From positions 620,001-684,000 of the forward strand of contig NZ_CP007542.1 of NCBI RefSeq assembly GCF_000478825.2: a stretch of 64,000 bases of DNA. Direction: 5' to 3'. Below the pieces are notes generated by a model. That model did not search any database. It was not told where the DNA came from and worked only from the letters and a program-made list of their open reading frames with translations. Position numbers and translations under genes: made by a program. Position 1 is the stretch's first letter. Every line of letters starts with the position of its first letter. The DNA comes from Synechocystis sp. PCC 6714 (lineage in GTDB: Bacteria; Cyanobacteriota; Cyanobacteriia; Cyanobacteriales; Microcystaceae). Below, one piece after another: positions 35,587 to 44,353 of this stretch.

Positions 35587-35680
35587 TATAGTCAATCAAA
35601 GTAAGATTGAGATGGCTAAGGTCTTTACCAAAGAGGCTTTTAGCTCCTTTCTATTTTTACTTTCAATTAAATCAACTATA
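35587..35680 (-). repeat. MITE-like repeat, copy 3 (inverted)
   Basis: Inverted copy of the element seen at 206-299 and 459-553, 35 kb away. Read on the minus strand it starts TATAGTTGATTTAATTGAAA and ends TTGATTGACTATA, with TA at both sides. It lies between the DUF3352 gene and the DUF2231 pair and disrupts no gene. Confidence 0.7.
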
Positions 35681-35719
35681 AGGTTATTCTGCCCTTGGTA
35701 AAACTTTGTCAATAAACCG

Positions 35720-36352
35720 TCAAAGATCTATACCTCCTTCACTAAGTACCACGTTGGGATTTTGCCCCATACGAAGAATGTGGGCCGCCGTATTGTGTAC
35801 GCCAAATTCTGCCCCCAGTTGAGCTCCCAAGGTGCCATGGATAGCCATATAGGCCATTAAAAACAACGCAAAACCAAGATAAGCCCAGCTAACTTCATTG
35901 CGACAGTTGGTGCGCCAAACAAAGCGTTGATAGCCCCGCCAAATAGTTGTGCCCACCATCATGACCAAGAGTAAAATTCCCCCTACGCCGTGGAGTAACA
36001 TGGTGGTGCCGGCACCAATGCCCCAATCACTGACCTGATCGGTGGGGGGTTGGGCCAAAAGGATTTCAAAAAAACCCGCCGCCACTGTAAAAAAACTAAT
36101 GCAGGCACCGGCTACGGCATTGTACCAACCCACATCAAAGAAATTTTGCCGTTGGGCTGGGATAGCAAAACCTTTAAGAATTGGCCGTTCCAAGGGGAAA
36201 AATACGCCCGCAAAATCAAAAACCAGGGCAATGATAAATAATCCCAAACTAAAATGCACCAAATTAGGGTGTAGGGGAAAACGGTAGGGTAGGCCGTTGG
36301 TGCCTAGCTGGAGGCCAATTTCTTTAAGTTGGTCAATCAGAGAAGGGTTCAT
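35720..36352 (-). CDS. DUF2231 membrane protein (distal of two)
   Basis: A 210-residue protein with four to five membrane segments. HPNLVHFSLGLFIIALVFDF, with a conserved His followed by a helix, is the DUF2231 signature; a second histidine-bearing helix occurs near the end (MAYMAIHGTLGAQLGAEFGV). Members of the family may bind heme or quinone, but this is unproven. The gene is the downstream one of a tandem pair, 63 bases apart; the proteins share the HP..VHF motif and the WWN/WYNA helix, so they are paralogues. Confidence 0.82.
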   Translation of the reverse strand: MNPSLIDQLKEIGLQLGTNGLPYRFPLHPNLVHFSLGLFIIALVFDFAGVFFPLERPILKGFAIPAQRQNFFDVGWYNAVAGACISFFTVAAGFFEILLAQPPTDQVSDWGIGAGTTMLLHGVGGILLLVMMVGTTIWRGYQRFVWRTNCRNEVSWAYLGFALFLMAYMAIHGTLGAQLGAEFGVHNTAAHILRMGQNPNVVLSEGGIDL

Positions 36353-36415
36353 TGTGGAGTGAGTTCGTCGAGTTGGAATTAAATGGGATGGGAAATGGGA
36401 GATGAAAACTAAAAA

Positions 36416-36904
36416 TTAGGGAATAATGCCTTCTTTGGTGGCTTGAACCACAGGTAGGGTATGGAGACCATATACCCAGTCCACCAGGGAACCGAGAAAA
36501 ATTTGAATGCAGACTAAGATCATAAATACGGTGGCTAACATCAGGAAAGGGAGACTGGTTTTCAGCGGGTTACGCACCCTCAACACTCCTCTCCAGGCCG
36601 TTAGCCCCGCCAAAATGGCCGATAAAGACCACCCGTTGACCGTATGCCAATCCAATGCCGGTTGAGCTGCTGGGTAGGGCATGGCCAGGGCCGCTTCAAA
36701 TTCGCCAAAAATTACGGCAAAAAAAATGGCGATCGCCGCTGTGAGCCAATTCCACCAAGCTACTTCAAAGAAGCGGGGCTTTTTTTGTAGATAACCGACA
36801 AGTTCACTAATGTAAGCAAAGAAAACCATGCCAATAACAAAGTGGACAATGATGGGGTGTAGGGTATCGGGATAGGGTAAATTTTGGTCGTTGAGGCTGA
36901 ACAT
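36416..36904 (-). CDS. DUF2231 membrane protein (proximal of two)
   Basis: A 162-residue protein starting MFSLNDQNLPYPDTLHPIIV and continuing HFVIGMVFFAYISELVGYL, the DUF2231 motif. Four hydrophobic helices are apparent. I use the ATG at 36904 because homologous sequence begins there; the frame is open 60 bases further upstream but reads as a basic stretch unlike a membrane protein. Together with the gene at 35720-36352 it probably makes a two-protein membrane complex. Confidence 0.82.
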   Translation of the reverse strand: MFSLNDQNLPYPDTLHPIIVHFVIGMVFFAYISELVGYLQKKPRFFEVAWWNWLTAAIAIFFAVIFGEFEAALAMPYPAAQPALDWHTVNGWSLSAILAGLTAWRGVLRVRNPLKTSLPFLMLATVFMILVCIQIFLGSLVDWVYGLHTLPVVQATKEGIIP

Positions 36905-37215
36905 GGGCAACTTCCGCAAAGGTATTTTGGATCGGGCAAAAACCAGAGGAATCCTCCTAAGCAAACAGATTCAACTGAATAGCTTTTCGGTGGGTTGACG
37001 CTTCACAGGATGTCGCCGTCGAGGCATTCCGTTACACTAATCCCTACAAATTCAGTTTCTGCTTCATAGCACCAAACTGTACCATAATGCTCTCCATTGT
37101 CCAGAAATACGCTGTATCTGGGGGTAGATCTTTCGGTTTAGCCTTGGTTTTTCCCTCGACAAAAGGTCAATATGGATTAACATCTATTTCCCTATTCGCT
37201 AGCGAAATTTTGTCC

Positions 37216-37953
37216 ATGGCAATGATCATTTCCTCCCCCTCCAGTGACCCAATAACAACGGCACCAGCGGAGCCAGTGGTGGCCATGGAGAATCTCAGTC
37301 ATTTTTACGGCAATGGTAATCTTCGCAAACAAATTTTATTTGACATTAACCTCCGCTTGGAGGAAGGGGAAGTGGTGATTCTTAAGGGTCCTTCGGGATC
37401 GGGGAAAACGACGCTGTTGACCTTGATGGGGGGTTTGCGTTCTGCCCAGAGTGGCAGCTTAAGGGTATTTGGTCAGGAGTTGAACGGTGCGAAAAAAAAA
37501 CAGCTGGTCAATATCCGCCGTCACATCGGTTATATTTTCCAAGCCCATAATTTACTTGAATCTCTCACTGCCCGCCAGAATGTGCAGATGGCGATCGAAC
37601 TTCATCCCCAATACGATGACCATCGGGCCAAGGAATTATCCCTGGCAATGCTGGAGGCAGTGGGTTTAGTGGACCATGTCAACTATCATCCCCATAATCT
37701 TTCCGGTGGACAAAAACAGAGGGTGGCGATCGCCAGGGCTTTGGTTTCCCATCCCAAAATGATTTTGGCCGATGAACCGACAGCGGCGTTGGACAGTAAA
37801 TCGGGCCATGATGTGGTGGAATTAATGCGACAATTGGCTCGGGAACAGGGATCAACTATTTTGATCGTCACCCACGATAACCGTATTTTGGATGTGGCGG
37901 ACCGAATCATTCAACTAGAAGATGGACAACTTTGCTCTAGCACGGTGGAGTAA
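37216..37953 (+). CDS. DevA-family ABC transporter ATPase, without its DevBC partners
   Basis: A 245-residue ATPase. Walker A LKGPSGSGKTTLLTLMGG, signature LSGGQKQRVAIARAL, Walker B MILADEPTAALD and the switch histidine in IVTHDNRIL are complete, so it should hydrolyse ATP. The phrase HFYGNGNLRKQILFDI and the length are those of DevA, the ATPase of DevBCA glycolipid/lipopeptide exporters. No membrane-fusion protein (DevB) or permease (DevC) is adjacent, so it probably works with components coded elsewhere. A longer start at 37087 would add 43 residues of unusual composition; I favour the ATG at 37216. Confidence 0.88.
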   Translation: MAMIISSPSSDPITTAPAEPVVAMENLSHFYGNGNLRKQILFDINLRLEEGEVVILKGPSGSGKTTLLTLMGGLRSAQSGSLRVFGQELNGAKKKQLVNIRRHIGYIFQAHNLLESLTARQNVQMAIELHPQYDDHRAKELSLAMLEAVGLVDHVNYHPHNLSGGQKQRVAIARALVSHPKMILADEPTAALDSKSGHDVVELMRQLAREQGSTILIVTHDNRILDVADRIIQLEDGQLCSSTVE

Positions 37954-38130
37954 AGATTAATTAACCCACACCCAAAACTGAGCTACGAAGTAAATATAAT
38001 AAATGCAATGAGTGGAATTTAGATAATTGGAATTAAACAACCAAGAGGGAGTTTTGGTGGAAATATAAAAAAGCCCAATCAAACTTAACTGACCAATAAA
38101 TTAATCGCCTCAAAACCTAGCAGTGGTTGC

Positions 38131-39018
38131 ATGACCCAAGAGCTCTACCAACTTTTACTTATCGAAGACGAGTCGGCAACAGTGAAAATGATTCTTGACT
38201 TTCTTGAGTCGTCGGCCGTGTCTCCTTTAGCCGAGCGTTTGCTGGTACAAGTCACTGCGGTATCGGATTTGGATGAAGCGGTAAAAGTTTGCCAAAAACA
38301 AGAATTTGAAATCATTCTACTAGATTTATTCCTGGCTGACATTGAGGGGATTGATGCTTTAGTTCAAGCTCGTAAAATTTTTCCTGAACAGTCAATTATT
38401 GCCTATAGCCAGAGTGAAGATGAACAATTGGTCATCCAATCTTTTCAACATGGTGCCGATGGTTATCTGCGGTTAAAAAATCTAGATTCCTACCTACTTT
38501 ATTACGAACTATTATCAGTTTTACAAAGAAAAATATATCAAAGTAAAAGTGAAAGCCAACGCAGTTTAGCCAGTCAGCAAAAAGAATACCTTGACCTAGA
38601 AACTTTAATTAGTTCCACCACCAGTGTCACAGCCCGGATGTTTGGTTCCGACACCATCAAGGATTCTTTCCCAGAATTGTTCGAGGAATTAAAACAAACC
38701 TATGGCAACTTGCTAGATTTGGCTTTGGAACAACGGGCTTTTAAGGTAGAACACGATTTATCTAGTCGATTGAGAAATCTAGCCGATCGCCTGGGTTTTA
38801 TGAAAGCTAGTCCCCGGGATATCATTCAAATTCATACCACTACCCTACGGGAAAAAAACCGTGATACTAACATAGTCAAATCCCAAGCCTACGTTGCCGA
38901 AGGAAGACTGATGGTATTAGAATTGATGGGCTATTTGGCTAGTTTCTACCGTAAATATTATGTTAGCCTAAACAATCTAAGTATTTCTTCACGATTACCG
39001 CCCAAGGATAGTTCCTAA
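38131..39018 (+). CDS. kaiA3: KaiA3: receiver domain joined to a KaiA-like C-terminal domain
   Basis: A 295-residue protein. Residues 5-130 are a receiver domain (LLIEDES acid pocket, Asp65 in IILLDLFLAD, Ser93, Lys116 in GYLRLKN). After a helical linker, residues about 180-285 resemble the C-terminal KaiC-activating domain of KaiA: FMKASPRDIIQIHTTTLREK and AEGRLMVLELMGYLASFYRK parallel the VPEIIEIHMELID and LTLIDVIAHLCEAYRR stretches of KaiA. This is the architecture of KaiA3, reported in Synechocystis as the partner of KaiB3 and KaiC3 in a second, non-standard oscillator. A kaiB gene follows 285 bases downstream, supporting the assignment. kaiC3 is not in this window. The phosphorylation state, if used, would be set by an unknown kinase. 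Confidence 0.82.
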   Translation: MTQELYQLLLIEDESATVKMILDFLESSAVSPLAERLLVQVTAVSDLDEAVKVCQKQEFEIILLDLFLADIEGIDALVQARKIFPEQSIIAYSQSEDEQLVIQSFQHGADGYLRLKNLDSYLLYYELLSVLQRKIYQSKSESQRSLASQQKEYLDLETLISSTTSVTARMFGSDTIKDSFPELFEELKQTYGNLLDLALEQRAFKVEHDLSSRLRNLADRLGFMKASPRDIIQIHTTTLREKNRDTNIVKSQAYVAEGRLMVLELMGYLASFYRKYYVSLNNLSISSRLPPKDSS

Positions 39019-39303
39019 GTTAGGTAAATAACTAATAAGTCTACTTTGGTTGTTCGGTTGCTAAATATACCAAACTTAACCAAATCTTAATACTAGTTTC
39101 ACCTAATGCCACTCCTTGCTCTGTTCTATCCCAATCACCCCTAGCTCTTTTATTTCTCTTTATTTCCCCTGGATTAACCCCCAATTTAGCATTATTAACA
39201 CAATATTATTTTGGAATTATTTTGGAGTGTTAATTGCCTCTACTTAATCTAGATTTATCTGACCAAATCTGCGGATTGATCTTGTTTGCTATCCCCCAGA
39301 AAT

Positions 39304-39582
39304 ATGAATAAGATTGTATTGAGACTTTATATCACAGGGAATTCTGTCCGTTCTCAACAGGCGATCGCCAACATTTACCGCATTTGTCAGGAAGATTTGG
39401 GAGAGCAGTATCGGGTTGAAATTATTGATGTTTTGGAGCAACCCCAACGGGCGGAGGAAGAGAAAATTATGGTTACTCCTACCCTGATCAAACACTTACC
39501 TCCTCCCTTACAAAGGATTATTGGTGACATGTCCAATACGGAGAAAGTTTTACTGGGGTTGGACATTTTACCTGAAGGTTAA
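39304..39582 (+). CDS. kaiB3: KaiB3 clock protein
   Basis: A 92-residue thioredoxin-like protein. MNKIVLRLYITGNSVRSQQA, IIDVLEQPQRAEEEKIMVTP and PTLIKHLPPPLQRIIGDMSN are KaiB hallmarks, including the segment that refolds during binding to KaiC. It is shorter than KaiB1 (about 102 residues). Its orphan position next to kaiA3 rather than kaiC identifies it as KaiB3. The ATG at 39304 is chosen because the conserved strand begins there; a TTG six codons upstream would extend it, and neither start has a good Shine-Dalgarno sequence. Confidence 0.92.
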   Translation: MNKIVLRLYITGNSVRSQQAIANIYRICQEDLGEQYRVEIIDVLEQPQRAEEEKIMVTPTLIKHLPPPLQRIIGDMSNTEKVLLGLDILPEG

Positions 39583-39718
39583 TTGAGTTAACCCTGGGGA
39601 GAATTGATGCTTGGCCCCTAGGCGGTGGAGCAATATTGAGTAATGATTAAAAATTGGGCCCATCACTTTGCCCATTATCTACTCCGGCGATCGCCAAAGC
39701 TCCAGTTTTCCCCGAATT

Positions 39719-40924
39719 ATGTTGTCCAACTCTGACCAACACCGAGCCGTCCAAGCCCTCTACAACACCTACCCCTTTCCCCCAGAACCCCTGTTACAGG
39801 AACCTCCACCGGGTTACAACTGGCGCTGGCACTGGGCTGCGGCCCATAGTTTTTGTCTGGGAAGGCGACCTTTTAATCAAAAGATTCGTATTTTGGATGC
39901 GGGCTGTGGCACCGGAGTGGGAACGGAATATTTAGTTCACCTCAACCCAGAAGCCGAGGTTCATGCCGTAGATATTAGTGAAGGGGCTTTAGCTGTGGCC
40001 CAGGAACGGTTGCAAAAGTCCGGTGTGGGCTGTGGGCGGGTGCATTTCCACCATTTATCCCTAGAAAACCTTGCCAGTTTGCCGGGGCAATTTGACTACA
40101 TCAATTCCGTTGGCGTACTACACCATCTGCCTGACCCCGTTGCCGGTATTCAAGCGGTGGCGGAAAAATTAGCCCCTGGTGGTTTGTTTCATATTTTTGT
40201 TTACGCGGAAATTGGCCGTTGGGAAATTCAACTGATGCAACAGGCGATCGCCATTCTTCAGGGGGAAAAACGGGGCGATTATCGAGATGGAGTGGCGGTG
40301 GGCCGGGAAATTTTTGCCAGTCTGCCAGACCACAACCGCCTAGTAAAACGAGAAAAAGAACGGTGGTCTTTGGAAAATCATCGGGATGAATCCTTTGCGG
40401 ATATGTATGTCCATCCCCAGGAAACTGATTATAATATCCACACTTTATTTGAACTAACTGACGCCGCTGGGCTAGAATTTTTGGGCTTTTCCAATCCCGA
40501 TTATTGGCAACTTGATCGCCTCCTGGGTAAAGCACCGGATTTAATCGAACGGGCAAAAAATCTAGGGGAGCGGGAGCGGTATCGCTTGATCGAATTATTA
40601 GATCCAGAAATCACCCACTACGAATTTTTCCTCGCCAAACCTCCCATTACAATCAGTGATTGGTCGGACGATAAAACCCTACTCAACGCCAAACCCAATC
40701 TCCATCCTTGTATGACTGGTTGGCCCAGCCGCAGTTTATTTGACTATAACTATCAGCCGTTAGAGTTAACCGAAGAGGAATTTAAATTGCTCCAAGCAGT
40801 GGAAACCCAGACAGAAATTCAAGCAAACGTGGAAAAAATTCTGGCTGACCTAGGCGATCGGGCAATCGACTTAGGATTGGTGCGGAGCTTACAAACTAGG
40901 CAACTACTGACCCTCGGAAATTGA
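39719..40924 (+). CDS. SAM-dependent methyltransferase
   Basis: A 401-residue class I methyltransferase. Motif I is ILDAGCGTGVGTEYL, the acidic residue of motif II is in VHAVDISEGAL, and the motif IV-like stretch is FDYINSVGVLHHLPD. The N-terminal YNTYPFPPEPLLQ phrase and the C-terminal 170 residues (PDYWQLDRLLGKAPDLIERA) are found in a cyanobacterial group whose substrate I do not know. It begins 136 bases after kaiB3 in the same direction. The ATG at 39719 is used; an in-frame ATG at 39668 would add 17 residues. Confidence 0.85.
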   Translation: MLSNSDQHRAVQALYNTYPFPPEPLLQEPPPGYNWRWHWAAAHSFCLGRRPFNQKIRILDAGCGTGVGTEYLVHLNPEAEVHAVDISEGALAVAQERLQKSGVGCGRVHFHHLSLENLASLPGQFDYINSVGVLHHLPDPVAGIQAVAEKLAPGGLFHIFVYAEIGRWEIQLMQQAIAILQGEKRGDYRDGVAVGREIFASLPDHNRLVKREKERWSLENHRDESFADMYVHPQETDYNIHTLFELTDAAGLEFLGFSNPDYWQLDRLLGKAPDLIERAKNLGERERYRLIELLDPEITHYEFFLAKPPITISDWSDDKTLLNAKPNLHPCMTGWPSRSLFDYNYQPLELTEEEFKLLQAVETQTEIQANVEKILADLGDRAIDLGLVRSLQTRQLLTLGN

Positions 40925-41066
40925 TTTAAAAGTCCAAAGTCCCCCAGCATTGCCAGAGCTTTGATTGGTCAACTGAGGAGAAAAACTAAAACTTGGCAGA
41001 CAGGCTCTCAGCTATAGCTAGGGACTAGAATTGGAAAGTCACTCCGGTCACAGAGAGGAGACTGTC

Positions 41067-41708
41067 ATGGTGCAAGCTGTTGATCGTCCTAAGCCATTAC
41101 CTTTAAATATTCCCGAAGAACTAGCACTGCAGGTCACGCCGGCACAATTCGCTATTCTAGCAGCGGAAAATCGAGATTTAAAGCTTGAACGTACAGCAAC
41201 GGGAATATTAATCGTGAATCCCCCCACTGGCGGCGAATCAGGTAATCGTAATTTTAATTTGACTACTCAATTCGGTATCTGGTGTGAAGCTAACGGTCTC
41301 CTCGGCAAGGGATTTGATTCCTCCACTGGGTTTGAATTGCCCAACGGTGCCAATCGATCGCCCGATGCTTCTTGGGTTATGCAGGGGCGCTGGGAATCCC
41401 TCACCCATGAACAAAGGCAAGGATTTATTCCCCTCTGTCCCGATTTTGTAGTGGAATTACGCTCTAAAACCGACAGCATCAAAAAACTGCAGGAAAAAAT
41501 GCAGGAATATATGGAAAATGGTGCTCAGTTGGGCTGGCTGATTGATCCCCAAAATAAACGAGTAGAAATTTATCGTTCCGGACAGCCGGTGGAAGTTCTA
41601 GAAAATCCAGCAATCTATCTGGAGAAGCTGTTTTGCCAGGATTTATCCTTTCTCTGCAAAGAATTTTTCGAGTTTAATCACTATACTCTTTGCCAATTTA
41701 TCTATTGA
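41067..41708 (+). CDS. Uma2-family (DUF820) PD-(D/E)XK nuclease-like protein
   Basis: A 213-residue protein starting MVQAVDRPKPLPLNIPEELA. The Uma2 core is visible: NPPTGGESGNRNFNL, FDSSTGFELPNGANRSPDAS, LCPDFVVELRSKTDSI (the PD...ExK-like active site) and YMENGAQLGWLIDPQNKRVE. Such genes are scattered in dozens through cyanobacterial genomes and their role is unknown. The start is supported by GAGAGGAG at 41053-41060, six bases before the ATG at 41067. It ends 10 bases from the convergent last gene of the Hsp70 operon. Confidence 0.9.
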   Translation: MVQAVDRPKPLPLNIPEELALQVTPAQFAILAAENRDLKLERTATGILIVNPPTGGESGNRNFNLTTQFGIWCEANGLLGKGFDSSTGFELPNGANRSPDASWVMQGRWESLTHEQRQGFIPLCPDFVVELRSKTDSIKKLQEKMQEYMENGAQLGWLIDPQNKRVEIYRSGQPVEVLENPAIYLEKLFCQDLSFLCKEFFEFNHYTLCQFIY

Positions 41709-41718
41709 GATCCGCCAA

Positions 41719-42204
41719 CTATTGAGATAATTTTTTTGAAGTGATTACTTCAATTGGTCTCAAAGTACTGTCGCCAATTTTGAAGCCCTTACGCACAACT
41801 TTGGTAATAGTTTTTTCTTCTAAGTCTTCCCTTACTTCAGTGTCAACAACTTGGCAAAAATTGAAGTCTGGCTTATCACCACCAAATTCTATGAGATTGA
41901 CTTCTCGACGTTCTAATATAGTCAATAATTTACTTTGGATTGTTCCCAGAGATTTGGGTAGACGTTTAATAAATCGAGGATTAGGTTCTGGATTTTCTTC
42001 GAGATAAAGCAATAGAGATTCTAGCATATCGAATAATTCTAGAAATTCTAAAAATAGGGCTTCACTAGCAGAACGATTGGATTTTTCTTCTTCTTTTAGT
42101 AGCTGGGCTAACAATCTTTTTTCCTTGAGTAAGCTTTGTAAATCTGCAAGAACTTTATCTCGATAATCAGGGGTTATTTGAAGCAAATTTTGTTGATTGT
42201 TCAT
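41719..42204 (-). CDS. GrpE-like nucleotide exchange factor, last gene of the Hsp70 operon
   Basis: A 161-residue protein. Residues 5-105 form long helices (LLKEKRLLAQLLKEEEKSNR, EALFLEFLELFDMLESLLLY), and the C-terminal 50 residues (FCQVVDTEVREDLEEKTITK, then VVRKGFKIGDSTLRPIEVIT) match the beta domain of GrpE, where the text normally reads KGYxLGDRVLRPA. GrpE releases ADP from DnaK. This copy is short, lacks the usual acidic N-terminal extension and diverges in sequence, so it is probably dedicated to the two unusual Hsp70s upstream. It starts 8 bases after the second Hsp70 gene, as in a translationally coupled operon. The genome's main grpE will be elsewhere. Confidence 0.8.
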   Translation of the reverse strand: MNNQQNLLQITPDYRDKVLADLQSLLKEKRLLAQLLKEEEKSNRSASEALFLEFLELFDMLESLLLYLEENPEPNPRFIKRLPKSLGTIQSKLLTILERREVNLIEFGGDKPDFNFCQVVDTEVREDLEEKTITKVVRKGFKIGDSTLRPIEVITSKKLSQ

Positions 42205-42212
42205 AGATTTAT

Positions 42213-44342
42213 TTAGAGTAAATTACTGATGCTTTTATTAAAATCTGCCATCACCTTAGCATGGAATTCATCTAGATTTTCATTTTCAATTTCTTCAATA
42301 AGCTTAAGTTCTGGCGTTGGTTTATCAAGTTCAGAGATATCGTAACGTTTAAAGCGTAGAATGGGAGGTAATGCTGGCAAAAGATAGTCGGCAACTAATC
42401 GATCTTCATTATTTTTTACGAGTTTATTTCGTGCCGCAGTTAAAATTTTAGGATGACGTTTTTTTTCTTTCATCCTTGCTTTAAAAGCCTTTTCGATTTC
42501 ATCTTTAGAAGCGGCAGGGGAAACACCGAGAATATCGTAGGGATTGTTAGACATGGAATTATATTTTCTAGAAGATAAAATTTTGAGTTTTTTGAGCTTT
42601 TCAAGAGCCACTTTTCTTAGTTCTTCTCTAATCCGTCCATTATCACCTATCATTAAGTTAGTTGCCTGAATGATTTCCCCTGCCAATTGATTTACTTCTT
42701 CATATTCCTTGATTGTAAATTCCCTCTCTTGATTGAATTGATCAATTAATTCTTCCACTTCTTTTGCAATAGCAGTATCTTGATCGCCCCGCCCAAGGGC
42801 ACAACTTACCCTCACAGACTCATCATTACGAAGATGAGCCGTCAACTGCAGCGCCTCGTTTTGCTCGTCAATTTCTGCTATTAAGACAATTTCTGTTCCC
42901 TTGGGGTAGTGTTTATCAAGAGCCAAATAAATTTGTCCAATTGACTCATCAATAAATGGGGAATTTGGCTGATTTTCAACCTCATCAGGAGAAAATAACT
43001 TAAGATTAATAAATCGCTGACCATCAGCTTTTGTTTTAATTATTACTGATGTCTTTAATGGCAAGTACTCTCCTTTTTGAATTAAAAGAAAGCGCGGATC
43101 ATCTGGAAATTCAATATAACAATTTCGAGAAACAGTAAGATTCTTGTCCACTAAACCAGCAGCGACAATAGCAGCTCCTTCTGCAATCGCATAAATGGGT
43201 CGAGGATGGACAACCACCTTATCGTAACCAAAGACCTGTTTCAAGTTTTGCTGAACAAAAGGAATTAATGACGATCCACCCACCATTAGGATAACGTCAA
43301 TATCGTCTTGAGTTATGCCTGCATCCTCAATTGCCTGCTGGCAAATTTTTATTGTCCGGTCCACTAAAGGTAGAATTAACTGCTCAAACTCTGAGCGCGT
43401 AATAAAAGGCATAATAAAAATTAGCGAACCAAACTCATCTATTAAAGGCTCTGCAATACAAATTTGTGTTTCTGTTCGATGACTTAAGTCAATTTTGACT
43501 TGTTCAGCGACCAGCTTAAAACTGTCTATCAATCTCTTTTGTTTTCTACTAGGCATTCTGGCGATTAAAGCATCAATATCATCTAAATCTTCTTCTTGAG
43601 CAACTTTTTGCTTAACTAATTCGATGAGCTTATTGTCAATATCATCTCCCCCTAACCATAAGTCTCCTGCTTTTCCTAATTCACTAAACCAATCCCCGAT
43701 AGCACTAATCACAGAGGCATCAAAAGTTCCGCCCCCCAAATCATAGACAAGAATAGTTTGACAGTCGTCAGAGCCAGGTTTAAATCCGTAGGAGATGGCA
43801 GCGGCAATTGGCTCATACAGTAACTCTTTAACTTCCAATCCTGCTCGTTTGGCGGCATTCTGCATGGCATATCGCTGTTGATCGTTTAAATAGGCCGGAA
43901 TTGCAATAACTGCTTCTGTTATCTTTGTCTTCTGCCCTTGGTTTTCTTGATAAGTCTCGGCATTTTTAACAACTTGCTTAAGAATTTGTGCGGCAATATC
44001 CTCGGGTTCGTATTCTTTCCCCCCCAGGATCACAACTAAACCATCTTCCTTTCCTTGGCTAGGGGCTTTAATCTTGTAACTCAAGTGCTGAGTTTGCCAT
44101 TGGACAATAGGATCGCTATTGTCTCGCCCCATAATGCGCTTAATGGAATCAATGACATTCTCAGGGTCTTGCTTAAGTTGGTAGTAAGCTTTCTCTCCAA
44201 CAATGATCTCCCCATTATCCAGTGCCACAACGGAACGAGTAAGTCCCTTACCTGCCTCATCAGTTACTATCTCGACTTGAGCGAATTTAAAAGCCGCAAC
44301 ACAGTTGTTCAAGCCAAAATCAATGCCAATCGTATTTACCAT
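42213..44342 (-). CDS. Hsp70-like ATPase with altered phosphate loop and C-terminal J-like domain (Hsp70-B)
   Basis: 709 residues. The nucleotide-binding domain spans about 1-380 and keeps VYDLGGGTFDAS, AYLNDQQRYAMQNAAKRAGL and MVGGSSLIPFVQ, but the first phosphate loop reads GIDFGLNNC instead of the GIDLGTTNS seen in its neighbour, losing both threonines. A shortened substrate-binding region follows, then, at about 600-660, a J-like domain (NNPYDILGVSPAASKDEIEK). At the place of the HPD tripeptide it has HPK (about residues 630-632). The sequence is otherwise very like the Hsp70 at 47427-49637, so one arose by duplication. The ATG at 44342 follows TTGAGG nine bases earlier and 11 bases after the preceding stop. 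Predicted cytosolic and possibly ATPase-impaired. Confidence 0.88.
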   Translation of the reverse strand: MVNTIGIDFGLNNCVAAFKFAQVEIVTDEAGKGLTRSVVALDNGEIIVGEKAYYQLKQDPENVIDSIKRIMGRDNSDPIVQWQTQHLSYKIKAPSQGKEDGLVVILGGKEYEPEDIAAQILKQVVKNAETYQENQGQKTKITEAVIAIPAYLNDQQRYAMQNAAKRAGLEVKELLYEPIAAAISYGFKPGSDDCQTILVYDLGGGTFDASVISAIGDWFSELGKAGDLWLGGDDIDNKLIELVKQKVAQEEDLDDIDALIARMPSRKQKRLIDSFKLVAEQVKIDLSHRTETQICIAEPLIDEFGSLIFIMPFITRSEFEQLILPLVDRTIKICQQAIEDAGITQDDIDVILMVGGSSLIPFVQQNLKQVFGYDKVVVHPRPIYAIAEGAAIVAAGLVDKNLTVSRNCYIEFPDDPRFLLIQKGEYLPLKTSVIIKTKADGQRFINLKLFSPDEVENQPNSPFIDESIGQIYLALDKHYPKGTEIVLIAEIDEQNEALQLTAHLRNDESVRVSCALGRGDQDTAIAKEVEELIDQFNQEREFTIKEYEEVNQLAGEIIQATNLMIGDNGRIREELRKVALEKLKKLKILSSRKYNSMSNNPYDILGVSPAASKDEIEKAFKARMKEKKRHPKILTAARNKLVKNNEDRLVADYLLPALPPILRFKRYDISELDKPTPELKLIEEIENENLDEFHAKVMADFNKSISNLL

Positions 44343-44353
44343 ATATTCAAACC

